Source of the DNA: Glaciecola sp. KUL10
Lineage (GTDB): Bacteria > Pseudomonadota > Gammaproteobacteria > Enterobacterales > Alteromonadaceae
NCBI RefSeq assembly: GCF_003203515.1
Contig: NZ_BGNG01000001.1
Location: 620,001-684,000, forward strand
DNA: 64,000 nucleotides
Direction: 5' to 3'
Shown here: positions 39,928 to 47,839 of the stretch, in pieces
Layout: the number at the start of each line of letters is the position of its first letter
How positions within the stretch are numbered: the first letter of the stretch is position 1
Made by a program: the position numbers and the translations under genes
The notes under the pieces: model-generated
Told to the model about the DNA's origin: nothing
Database searches by the model: none
Seen by the model: the letters and a program-made list of their open reading frames with translations, nothing else

Positions 39928-40104
39928 ATGATAAATTTTGCAGAGCCTGCAAAGGCGACGATAATAAAACTGCGTCTCAACGCTCTTGCGATAGCTAAAA
40001 AACATCAAGAGAAAAAAACAATATCAAAGCTAATCCTAATGTATGCGCTGGCACGCCTATATGGGAACGAAGCGGCTTATTTTGTTAATGCGGCAGATAG
40101 CTAA
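39928..40104 (+). CDS. Possible small protein of 58 residues
   Basis: Starts MINFAEPAKATIIKLRLNAL, a helical, lysine-rich product ending YFVNAADS. The composition looks protein-like and it lies on the same strand as the nuclease genes 122 bp downstream. There is no clear ribosome binding site and no recognised family, so it may be a gene remnant or chance. Confidence 0.3.
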   Translation: MINFAEPAKATIIKLRLNALAIAKKHQEKKTISKLILMYALARLYGNEAAYFVNAADS

Positions 40105-40225
40105 CACCTTTAAGTTTGATTATTTTAAAAAGCACAACTATCTATTTGCACAATAATTTGGCACACTTTGAGTGGTTATTAAAAGGATGTAAGCCAAGCA
40201 CGATTGCTTGACCAATGGAGAAAGG

Positions 40226-41584
40226 ATGCCACAAGAACTCGACCCTTATCAGCTTGCTGCGCTAATTATAGCTGGCTTTTCTACTGTTCTATTGCTCTCG
40301 CTTTTCTCAATGGCTAAATCCTCTAGAACCATTACTATTGAGATTGAACGCAAAGAACGCGCGCTTCAACAAAAGCCCATCAATCAGATCCTCGCCGACC
40401 TTAAACAAATTCAATATAACCTCCAGCAAAAAATTGATAGCGGTAATCTAGTATTTGATAAAGTCCGAGACTCGCTCACGCAAATCAACGACAAGCTTAA
40501 ATACATTGACGTTGGACTACTTCCTCCGACTTTCAAATTAGATCACAGCGAATCCCTTAAAAAAAGCATTAAGCAATGCAGATTGGCCCAATTTAAAACC
40601 ATAAAAGCAGATAATGCCACGACTGCTCATACTAACTGGACATGGATGGGAAGCAAATCCGATGGCACAAAAATGGTTAATGCTTACCGCCGCTTATTGT
40701 TAAAGGCGTTTAATGCAGAGTTCGATGTCATCCACAAGAAAATGCGCCACTCAAGTTACGATGCCGCCGTCAATAAACTCGAACGCCTTGAAGAGCAACT
40801 CGACCGACTAGGTGAAACTGCCAACGTTACTATCTCCCACGAATACTTTAATTTGAAACTCCGAGAGCTTGACGAGTGGCACAGTGAGCTTGAACATAAA
40901 GAAGAGCTCAAACAAGAAAAGAAAACACAACAAGCCATGCTTCGCGCTCAAGCTAGACAATCCGGTGGGAAAGATACTGAAGAGCTAGAAGATGACATAT
41001 ACTATCGAAAATCCGATCTTAAAAAAGCACAAAAACTCGCACAACAAATGCACGGTGCCAGCGCCAAGGACATGGAAATGAAGTTGGCGAAAATGCAAAA
41101 GGAAATCGAAAAACTCGAGCAAAAATTTGAGCGCGCGACTTCACAAGCCCAAATCACCAAAGCTGGATACATTTACGTCATTTCCAACATCGGCAGCTTC
41201 GGGGAGGGTGTGGTTAAAATTGGCATGACCCGACGATTGGAGCCCATGGATCGCGTCAGAGAACTCGGCGATGCCAGCGTGCCTTTTAAATTTGATGTTC
41301 ACACGCTCGCCTTTGTCGACGATGCACCCAAAATGGAAAAGTTATTGCATAGAAAATTTGAAGATCGGCGCGTAAATGTTAAGAACTACCGAAAAGAATT
41401 TTTCAACGTCCCCCCTCAAGAAGTGGCCAAAGCAATTGAAGCGCTTGACATCGAATCTGATTGGTTTTTTGACATCGAAGCAAAAGAATATCGCGAAAGC
41501 TTATTAATTAGAGATGCGATAGAAAAATCAAAAGAAAAGTCCAAAGCGCCGAATGCGTTTCTTCTTTATCCATCAAGCATATAA
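40226..41584 (+). CDS. Membrane-anchored DUF4041/GIY-YIG nuclease, SNIPE-like (first copy)
   Basis: 452 residues. The N-terminus has one membrane helix (about 11-29), then a coiled coil (35-90). The DUF4041-like region (about 95-245) contains WMGSKSDGTKMVNAYRRLLLKAFNAEFD and the helix YFNLKLRELDEWHSELEHKEEL. A long coiled coil leads to a GIY-YIG/T5orf172 nuclease domain: AGYIYVISN (GIY strand), VVKIGMTRR (YIG equivalent and Arg), ELGDASVP, a Glu in APKMEKLLH and Asn in RRVN. The order matches SNIPE, the E. coli inner-membrane nuclease that cuts phage DNA during entry. The ATG at 40226 with GGAG 5 nt upstream is preferred over TTG at 40208. The second copy follows with no gap. Confidence 0.85.
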   Translation: MPQELDPYQLAALIIAGFSTVLLLSLFSMAKSSRTITIEIERKERALQQKPINQILADLKQIQYNLQQKIDSGNLVFDKVRDSLTQINDKLKYIDVGLLPPTFKLDHSESLKKSIKQCRLAQFKTIKADNATTAHTNWTWMGSKSDGTKMVNAYRRLLLKAFNAEFDVIHKKMRHSSYDAAVNKLERLEEQLDRLGETANVTISHEYFNLKLRELDEWHSELEHKEELKQEKKTQQAMLRAQARQSGGKDTEELEDDIYYRKSDLKKAQKLAQQMHGASAKDMEMKLAKMQKEIEKLEQKFERATSQAQITKAGYIYVISNIGSFGEGVVKIGMTRRLEPMDRVRELGDASVPFKFDVHTLAFVDDAPKMEKLLHRKFEDRRVNVKNYRKEFFNVPPQEVAKAIEALDIESDWFFDIEAKEYRESLLIRDAIEKSKEKSKAPNAFLLYPSSI

Positions 41585-42853
41585 GTGAAGCAACTCATGA
41601 TCATACTTATCGCATCGGCTCTTTTATTTGTTATCTGTGCTTACTTTTTTTTCAATCAAAAAAAACAGCTTAACGCACTCAAAGTGCGACATGATGAAAT
41701 TGAAACGACCTATGCGCCCGTTTCCCTCGAAGAAGAAAAACTCTCTGCTATCGAAAAACAATACAAGGCACTGCAAAAGAACTATCAAGAAAAACTATCT
41801 GAACTAAAAAAAGGCGAACGACGCCTGACTCAGTATCATCTTGGTGTTGGCACTACGGACACGTCGACTTACAAACCATTAATGAAAGACAAAAGTCTCC
41901 AGCAAATAGAAGCCGAGCTTGAAGAAATCAAATTCTCACATAAGTTCATGGTCAGCAATAAAGAGGCCTGCGTGTGTAACATGGGCAATGACGTTGAGGT
42001 CAATGGCAAAAAATCGGAAGCGAAGAAGCTCTTTAACCGAGAAATCAAACTGCGCCTAAGATGCCTCGATAATGAGTTTAAAGCTGCCAATGCTATTGTG
42101 GATTGGAATAATATTAACCGTCTCATCCAACGCACAAGAGATACGTTTAAGGAAATAAATGCCTCTGGCGGTCTAGTCAAAACCTACATATCGGATAAAT
42201 ACCTCAATCTCAAGATCAAAGAGCTACGTTTAAACTACGAATTCAATAAACTCAAACAAGAAACGATTGAAGCTGAACACGAGGAGCTACGCATCCAACG
42301 TGAAGCCGAGCGAGAAGAAAAACGCATCAAAGCTGCCGCCGAAAAAGCAGAAAAAGAACGCATGCTAATGGAAAAACTGGTAGCAGAAGAGCTGGCCAAA
42401 CTCGAATCTAGCAGCGAAGAACAAAAATCCCTTTATGAATTTCATAAGCAAGAACTTAAAAAACTCAGAGAAAAAGAACAGCGCGCCATTTCACTAGCCC
42501 AACAAACGCGTGCAGGTTACGTCTATATCATTTGCAATAAAACGTCCTTTGGTGACGGTGTGGTGAAAATCGGCATGACCAGACGTGTTGATCCGCAAGA
42601 CAGAGTCAATGAGCTTGGTGACGCTTCAGTACCAGAGGTATTCGATGTGCACGCCTTCATTTTCACCGAAAATGCCCCTGCACTTGAAAACTACCTGCAC
42701 AATCAGTTCGAAGAAAAACGCGTAAACCTTGTGAATCGACGTAGAGAGTTTTTTCACGTGTCTCATGATGAAGTCATCGTCGAGCTAGCGAATTATGATG
42801 GCAACTATGAGTTGACCGAGTTTGAAGCTGAGCCTCGAAGCGAAGAGCCCTAA
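41585..42853 (+). CDS. Membrane-anchored DUF4041/GIY-YIG nuclease, SNIPE-like (second copy)
   Basis: 422 residues starting at GTG directly after the stop of the first copy (an ATG at 41597 is possible). One membrane helix at 4-22, coiled coil about 48-80, a diverged DUF4041-like region (about 110-230) with a Cys pair ACVCNMG at 129-131, KYLNLKIKELRLNYEF, then a very charged coiled coil (230-305). The nuclease domain has AGYVYIICN (310-318), VVKIGMTRR, ELGDASVP, Glu368 and Asn381. By hand alignment the two nuclease domains share 52 of 83 positions, while the middle regions share little. This suggests duplication followed by divergence of the sensing part. Confidence 0.85.
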   Translation: MKQLMIILIASALLFVICAYFFFNQKKQLNALKVRHDEIETTYAPVSLEEEKLSAIEKQYKALQKNYQEKLSELKKGERRLTQYHLGVGTTDTSTYKPLMKDKSLQQIEAELEEIKFSHKFMVSNKEACVCNMGNDVEVNGKKSEAKKLFNREIKLRLRCLDNEFKAANAIVDWNNINRLIQRTRDTFKEINASGGLVKTYISDKYLNLKIKELRLNYEFNKLKQETIEAEHEELRIQREAEREEKRIKAAAEKAEKERMLMEKLVAEELAKLESSSEEQKSLYEFHKQELKKLREKEQRAISLAQQTRAGYVYIICNKTSFGDGVVKIGMTRRVDPQDRVNELGDASVPEVFDVHAFIFTENAPALENYLHNQFEEKRVNLVNRRREFFHVSHDEVIVELANYDGNYELTEFEAEPRSEEP

Positions 42854-42899
42854 ATTGCAATGCTCAGTGAGCAAGCTACTTTGGATTGAGTACTAAATA

Positions 42900-43610
42900 A
42901 TGAAAGAGAAGCAAACACAGATCAATATTCTTGATAGGCCTTTGAATGCCTCTATAATTGCTGGGTTAATAGTGCTATCTGTAGTTGCATTTGCAATTGA
43001 AACGATTCCTAACCTGTCAAATACCCAAAAGCAATGGCTCCTATATACAGAATACTTCTTTGTTGCTATTTTCACACTAGAATATGTATACAGACTTTTA
43101 AGTGAATCAAATAAAAGAGCCTTCTTATTTAGTTTTTATGGCATTGTTGATTTATTAGCCATCTTACCTTTCTACATTGCGTCTGGCGTGGATTTACGAA
43201 GTATTAGATTATTAAGGCTGATTAGGCTTATTCGGTTACTCAAATTAGCTCGATATAATCGCGCTATTTCGCGCATAAACAGGGCACTTTATATAGCGAA
43301 AGATGAACTGGTGGTTTATGTATTTGCCAGTTTTATTTTATTGTTTCTGTCCGCTGTTGGCATATTTCATTTTGAACACCAAGCCCAACCAACTGTTTTT
43401 AAATCCCTAAGTGATTGCTTATGGTGGGCGGTTACCTCATTTACAACCGTTGGATACGGCGATATGTATCCAATTACGATTGGCGGACGACTATTCACTT
43501 TCTTCGTCCTCATGATAGGAATGGGGCTCGTTGCGGTTCCTACTGGAATATTTGCGACGGCACTTGCCCAAGCTAGGCGAGACAGCAATCTAGTAGATAA
43601 GCCCAAGTAG
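42900..43610 (+). CDS. Voltage-gated potassium channel
   Basis: 236 residues, six membrane segments. The voltage-sensor S4 is the Arg/Lys-every-third pattern LRSIRLLRLIRLIRLLKLARY (about 99-119, partly shown), followed by a pore loop with the selectivity filter TVGYGD (183-188) and a short cytoplasmic tail. No RCK or cyclic-nucleotide domain is attached. It starts 46 bp after the second nuclease gene on the same strand, which permits cotranscription. Whether it belongs to the nuclease module or is an independent housekeeping channel cannot be told from one genome. Confidence 0.88.
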   Translation: MKEKQTQINILDRPLNASIIAGLIVLSVVAFAIETIPNLSNTQKQWLLYTEYFFVAIFTLEYVYRLLSESNKRAFLFSFYGIVDLLAILPFYIASGVDLRSIRLLRLIRLIRLLKLARYNRAISRINRALYIAKDELVVYVFASFILLFLSAVGIFHFEHQAQPTVFKSLSDCLWWAVTSFTTVGYGDMYPITIGGRLFTFFVLMIGMGLVAVPTGIFATALAQARRDSNLVDKPK

Positions 43611-43985
43611 AACCAGCTGCGCTCTAGTAAACATAAGCCATTGGGCCTTGCTGGAATCATTGACGCACGCGCTTACTTTTTTCGAGTTCTCTCATCTCTT
43701 TTTACTATTATTGTGTAATGCACTCCTTACTTTTAACTTGGTTTGCGGAACATTAATACACTGTAACAATATCACTATTTACTTGGATTAATCAGAGTTA
43801 GTTTGTAGAGGTAGATTTATTTTATTGAATTGTAGCTCTAGATAAAAATATACCTAACGTCAACAGTGTCTCACATGCTGAATAGTCAAGCTCTGAAGAG
43901 TTTGTATTACGTACTTTCAGACTTTTTAAAAATTGAAAATGCAATGATGAAATTGAGTTCGGTTAAGGCCTCGAGTTCAACGGAC
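43611..43985. other. Non-coding DNA before the attC-like cluster
   Basis: No gene visible. An ACCTAAC core-like heptamer at 43852-43858 and CCTTAAC on the minus strand at 43962-43968 could be the ends of a further, poorly conserved attC site, but the arms pair badly. Confidence 0.4.
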
Positions 43986-44060
43986 GTTCAACGCTTGTTT
44001 ATGCGGTAAACGAAGTGAATCCTGCAAAATTTGCCTGCGCACATGAAGCACTTGTTAACT
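43986..44060 (-). other. attC-like integron recombination site (site 1)
   Basis: Read on the minus strand it opens with AGTTAAC overlapping the stop codon of the upstream ORF and closes with GTTGAAC, which fits GTTRRRY. The inner arms TTCATGTGCG and CCGCATAA are partly complementary, and CAAGC precedes the final core as in classical sites such as that of aadA. 75 bp; moderately degenerate. Confidence 0.45.
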
Positions 44061-44630
44061 GTCAATCACACGACCTCTATAAACCTTAGTCACTTTTGCC
44101 AGATGCTTGTTGTGAGCTTTGGCTTGCTCAACAACTTTGGCCCCCCAATTATGGTCACTGGCATCAAAACGTTCAAACTGAGCAATATCGAGTTGGCTTA
44201 TACTCTTTAAACGACTCGAAAAAGACCAAATCTGCTTCGCTCGCTTTAAGCTACTCGTCACATCTATATACCCCACACCTAACCACTTTTTGAGATCACC
44301 AAATTGTCCCCAAGTAAGAATCAATTTGTGGCCAGGAGCTAAATAGGAAACACCAGTGATAAGTTACCCACTACTCATTTCTTCATCTGAGATATCGGAA
44401 TTAAACGCCTCTTGAGGCAAAGGTCTACTTGTACTAATTCGTATGTCGACCGCGGGGCCCTTACCGATATTTTTTATAATCAAAATCAAAAGCCCCGCTC
44501 TTTTAAGATCTAAATCTGCGTAGACAATGACGTCTGGGTCGCTATTTGACCTATAAACGGTGTTGGTTATTAGTACCGATGCAATTGCAATTAGAATCAC
44601 TATAAATGAAACATAGTCATTTAATTCCAT
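44055..44630 (-). pseudogene. Cassette ORF broken by an in-frame stop codon
   Basis: One reading frame of 192 codons interrupted only by TAA at 44364-44366. The first part has a membrane helix (VSFIVILIAIASVLI) and a beta-rich stretch (PDVIVYADLDLKRAGLLILI, IKNIGKGPAVDIRI). After the stop the frame continues LITGVSYLAPGHKLILTWGQ and ends with FDASDHNWGAKVVEQ. I recall similar intact hypothetical proteins in which a single residue occupies the stop position (SG-x-LITG), so a nonsense mutation is likelier than two genes. Function unknown. It is flanked by attC-like sites, as a gene cassette would be. Confidence 0.65.
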
Positions 44631-44646
44631 TGCTATTTCCCTGTAC

Positions 44647-44716
44647 AGTTAACATCGCCATAAATAATTGCGCAACAGAAGAAGCATGAGTGACTTGCTC
44701 TATGGCCTTGTTAGGT
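44647..44716 (-). other. attC-like integron recombination site (site 2)
   Basis: On the minus strand it begins ACCTAACAAGGCCATAGAG and ends TTTATGGCGATGTTAACT. The ends form a clear imperfect inverted repeat (xxTAACAxxGCCATA against its complement) with mismatched spacers, the layout of attC. ACCTAAC fits RYYYAAC; GTTAACT misses GTTRRRY at one place. The stop codon of the preceding ORF lies inside the first core site. Confidence 0.6.
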
Positions 44717-44875
44717 GAACAGTAACCCCAAAAGATCTCCATACCCCCAAATTAAAGTACCTAAAATTGAAAGAGGTACACCTATATACTCGTCTCTTAG
44801 AGCGTTTTTCGCGCTAGCTACGTCTTTTTTATAATCTGGGCTATCTTCATTCCAAAAAAAGGCGTCACAATTTTT
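44711..44875 (-). pseudogene. 3' fragment of a cassette membrane-protein gene
   Basis: An open frame encodes the C-terminal part of a small membrane protein: CDAFFWNEDSPDYKKDVA, DEYIGVPLSILGTLIWGYGD, then LLGLLFT and TAA, the stop lying within the attC-like core. There is no start codon in context; the frame closes at 44876-44878 where the IS3 remnant begins, so the 5' part was lost. Function unknown. Confidence 0.55.
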
Positions 44876-44912
44876 TTACGCAAGAAATGAAGTAAAGTAG
44901 TCATTTGTCTAG

Positions 44913-45765
44913 AGTTTAGATAGTAAATATCATTTTGCTATGGCATGCAGAGAAATGAAAGTCAGTAAGTCGGCTCATTATAAATGGTCAAAGCATCCTG
45001 CAATGGTAATCAGCGTCAACGCGCTTGATCTCTTTTGCAGTGCTAAGGCCATATTCAAGGCCAGCAGGAACAGTTTGGCTAGTCGCGAACTCGCTAAAAA
45101 GCTTTTTGAAGAAGGGTTTAAAATAACAAGATATCGTGACATCAACTTAATGAGACGATTGAATTTAGTGTTTGAGCAGCGCGTGGCTTACAAAAAGGTC
45201 ACGAATAAGCGAAATCACAGTGACTCAATAGCCGACAACCTGCTGAATAGGAACTTTAACCCAATTGGACCGGTGACGTGCGCGATCTGAAAACGGGCGA
45301 AGGTTGGCTATATTTAGCCGTCGTCATGGATTTATACTCACATGGCCTCGTTGACTGGCATATTTCAACGCATATGACCACTAACTTTGTGATTAAAGCG
45401 TTTAAGAAAGCCAATCGCCTGAATTGCCCAACTAAAGGGCTTTTATTTCACAGCGACCGTGGCTCCCAATACACAAGTAAGCGTTTTTGATCGTTGCTAC
45501 AGCAGCTTAAATGCAGAGCTAGCATGGGCGATGTTGGCGCATGCTGAGCGTTAATGCTTTGGTTGAGAGATTCTTTGGAAGCCTTAAATATGATTGGCTA
45601 TTCAAAGTGCCTCAGCTCGCGAGCGAATTTACCAAAAACGATGTCGCAGGGGATATGCGGTATTACAACATGATAAGATTCAATTCAGCTAACGTTGACC
45701 AATCGCCGATTAACTATGAAAATTCCGGTTGGAGGGTGTCCGATTGGACTTGACCAGAACCGTTT
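44913..45765 (+). mobile_element. Degenerate IS3-family transposase (OrfB) remnant
   Basis: Pieces of one integrase-type transposase lie in three different frames: 44913-45290 (CREMKVSKSAHYKW, RNSLASRELAKKLFEEGFKI, NLLNRNFNPIGP), 45278-45490 (LKTGEGWLYLAVVMDLYSHG, LLFHSDRGSQYTSKRF) and 45541-45753 (ALVERFFGSLKYDWLFKVPQ, YYNMIRFNSAN). The DDE residues can be placed: Asp near GDV at about 45275, Asp in HSDRGSQ and Glu in VERFF. Two frameshifts, at about 45280 and 45500, inactivate it. OrfA and the left end are missing; the right end CCGATTGGACTTGACCAGAAC resembles an IS3-type terminus (one base omitted here for length). It separates the TIR gene from the truncated cassette. Confidence 0.85.
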
Positions 45766-45772
45766 AATTACA

Positions 45773-46585
45773 TTAAAAAAAGGTGTTAATTTTGTAACCA
45801 CACGCAATTAGTTCTTTTGCTACCGCATTTTTCCAACCAGAATTAGGATCTAATGGGACATAAACGACACCGCTAATATCATTAGGTGTTTCGATCTCAC
45901 CTTTAACCAATGAACACACATTTTCTCTACCTAGTTTAGCCATTAGATATCCATGCTCAAATACTACATTTTGTCTAGCTCTATTCTTTGGAGGGACATT
46001 TGGCTCATGTACGCCACGCCCATGATCACAGCCAGTATATAAAACCAATGCAAAATCAGCATCGTTGGAGTAGTGTTCTATTTTTTCAATTATTGTCATG
46101 CCTGCATTAGCCTGCTCATGCAGAATTATCGCTTCTAATCCAAGCTTTTCTATGAACCGACTAACTTCATATCTTGCTGCGTCGTCACGACCGTGAACAA
46201 TAAAAACCTTACGTTTATTTCTAGCTACGGAATGAACAGTTGCAGACGGTACTGAAGTATTATAACTAAGAAGTTGTTTTATAGGAGCAGGTTGCTGACC
46301 AAATTCAAGTAAGTCTAATAAAGGAGTAAATTGTTCTGAAATATATGTACGCCTCTCTGCATAAGTACCGTACTTTTCTTTAATAAACCCCCAAAAAGAA
46401 TCAAGATTTCTATGTTGTTTGACCCAATTAGGTAGCATGGATGCAACACTTGAATTTTGTAAAAGTTCTCGTCGAAGAAATTCAAACTCACAATTTTCAG
46501 CTGACAATCCAGTAGCTCTTGCTGTTAACAAATTTGCAAGGTAGCTTACCTTATCAAAATCATTTTCTAAAAATTCAATACTCAC
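45773..46585 (-). CDS. TIR-domain protein, CAP12/Pycsar-effector type
   Basis: 270 residues. The C-terminal half (about 125-265) is the predicted nucleotide-binding TIR fold: RKVFIVHGRDD, LHEQANAGMTIIEKIE, ADFALVLYTGCDHG, then NRARQNVVFEHGYLMAKLGR, where Glu210 is the candidate catalytic Glu, and VYVPLD. Proteins with this domain include NAD+-consuming effectors of CBASS and Pycsar systems. The N-terminal helical domain (1-95, YLANLLTARATG, YAERRTYISEQFTPLL) recurs in related stand-alone TIR proteins. It starts at GTG with AAGGA 6 nt upstream, 38 bp after an attC-like core. No cyclase gene is adjacent. The 3' end abuts the IS3 remnant. Confidence 0.85.
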   Translation of the reverse strand: MSIEFLENDFDKVSYLANLLTARATGLSAENCEFEFLRRELLQNSSVASMLPNWVKQHRNLDSFWGFIKEKYGTYAERRTYISEQFTPLLDLLEFGQQPAPIKQLLSYNTSVPSATVHSVARNKRKVFIVHGRDDAARYEVSRFIEKLGLEAIILHEQANAGMTIIEKIEHYSNDADFALVLYTGCDHGRGVHEPNVPPKNRARQNVVFEHGYLMAKLGRENVCSLVKGEIETPNDISGVVYVPLDPNSGWKNAVAKELIACGYKINTFF

Positions 46586-46623
46586 GTTAATTCCTTATAA
46601 AGTGCAACCAAATCTGCTTTAAA

Positions 46624-46695
46624 GCCTAACGCCTAGCTTTGAAGCGATTATGCAGCAATGCTGAATAATTGTCTTCCAATAGTCTCTCGTTGTGT
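46624..46695 (-). other. attC-like integron recombination site (site 3)
   Basis: Read on the minus strand it starts ACACAAC, 3 nt after the stop codon of the membrane-protein gene, and ends CGTTAGGC, where GTTAGGC fits GTTRRRY. Between them TTGGAAG faces CTTCAAA and ATTATTCAGCA faces TGCTGCATAAT, giving a long imperfect hairpin. 72 bp. It sits just upstream of the TIR gene start. Confidence 0.6.
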
Positions 46696-46697
46696 TC

Positions 46698-47288
46698 TTA
46701 CTGCTCCATAAATCTATTTAATTTTTCGATGGGAACAAAACCTGTTTTGTTTTCGACTTTAAAATAAATTGTGTTGGGGGTTACCATTAATAATTCAGCT
46801 GGATATCCTTCGGGAGTTGACTCATCATAAATCAAGACATTTATACTCCCGCCGACGCCGAATGCTCTTAGTCCGTTGCCAAAAACCATTGAGGATTTTG
46901 ATGGAACAATAAACACAAGGCCAATAGATATAACCAGCAAAAGAGCGAGAGAAACAACCTTGCGCTTTAAATCCCCAAAAATAAAAATTGAATAATGAAT
47001 AGTCATGTAGGCGCATATACCAAGTACAAAAACTGAAAAAACTTTGTCTTGAACACTAAACATTACTAACACGATTACGACCCAAGAAAGGCAGTTTACT
47101 GAGAATAGTGGCCAGTATGATTTGAATGGCAAGTTATACCCTTTTCGATTGGCGTAAAACAAAATACCCGAACTAAAAAGCGCCAGCATGGTGAGCATCA
47201 AGCCTGCGATCATTGCTAGTACGAATAGATTTATTGCAAAGAAATTATCGGATAACAGGTCATAGCTAAAAAAATTATGTTCTGACAT
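46698..47288 (-). CDS. Hypothetical four-helix membrane protein
   Basis: 196 residues with four predicted membrane helices (about 17-43, 60-80, 84-103 and 112-129) followed by a soluble C-terminal domain with alternating hydrophobics (LLMVTPNTIYFKVENKTG). I do not recognise the family. The stop lies 3 nt before attC-like site 3, so it is probably an integron cassette gene upstream of the TIR cassette. No core site is visible on its 5' side. Confidence 0.6.
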   Translation of the reverse strand: MSEHNFFSYDLLSDNFFAINLFVLAMIAGLMLTMLALFSSGILFYANRKGYNLPFKSYWPLFSVNCLSWVVIVLVMFSVQDKVFSVFVLGICAYMTIHYSIFIFGDLKRKVVSLALLLVISIGLVFIVPSKSSMVFGNGLRAFGVGGSINVLIYDESTPEGYPAELLMVTPNTIYFKVENKTGFVPIEKLNRFMEQ

Positions 47289-47839
47289 ATAATTTATTAA
47301 CAGACAATAAGTTAATAGCGGGAAATAAATCGCATTAAAAAATAATTTGAAATGAAAGAGCTAATCAATAGGCGAGTGGTTGTAGAGCTAATCCCGATAG
47401 CCTTGGCAACCTGGAAAGAACACATCCGATATCTAGATTTGAGTCTCAAATTCATCCCACATCCTTGCTGAGAACATAATAACTTATAATGAAGATCGCA
47501 TGGTAACCTCTACACTCTTTCATTACATCACGACCTTATAATTATTTAATATCAACAGCTTACTATCTTTTGAACCATAAATCCCAGCAGTTTTTCTGGG
47601 ATTACTATGCATGCATCGTAACCGCACTCCTATGTTGTTTATTTGTAATTAAAAACAGACACTTAATGAAAAGTCGATTTAGTAATTACGGATTAAAAAT
47701 GCATGTGTAGTAATCACAAAGTCAAATCAACTTATAAACACTTGCCAATATTGATCTATGGACCAATTGTGTCTTTTTCGAGGTGAGATTAACTGAACAT
47801 CTTGCACTCTCTTAAATAAAGAAAGAGACCAACTTTGCA
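47289..47839. other. 551-bp stretch without a convincing gene
   Basis: Contains a hairpin with an 8-bp stem AATCCCAG/CTGGGATT (about 47580-47603) lacking a T run, and a 39-codon plus-strand frame at 47352-47471 beginning MKELINRRVVVELIPIALAT that I do not recognise. It marks the boundary between the accessory region and the metabolic block. Confidence 0.5.

Noticed and set aside
39792-39980. 62-codon minus-strand frame
   Set aside because: No recognisable features and no ribosome binding site; overlaps a slightly better plus-strand small ORF.
43852-43968. Fourth possible attC site
   Set aside because: Core-like heptamers exist at both ends but the inner arms pair poorly and no ORF ends at it, so it was not counted.
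47352-47471. 39-codon plus-strand frame MKELINRRVV...
   Set aside because: Plausible composition but no ribosome binding site, no family and no neighbour on its strand; kept only as a note in the intergenic entry.
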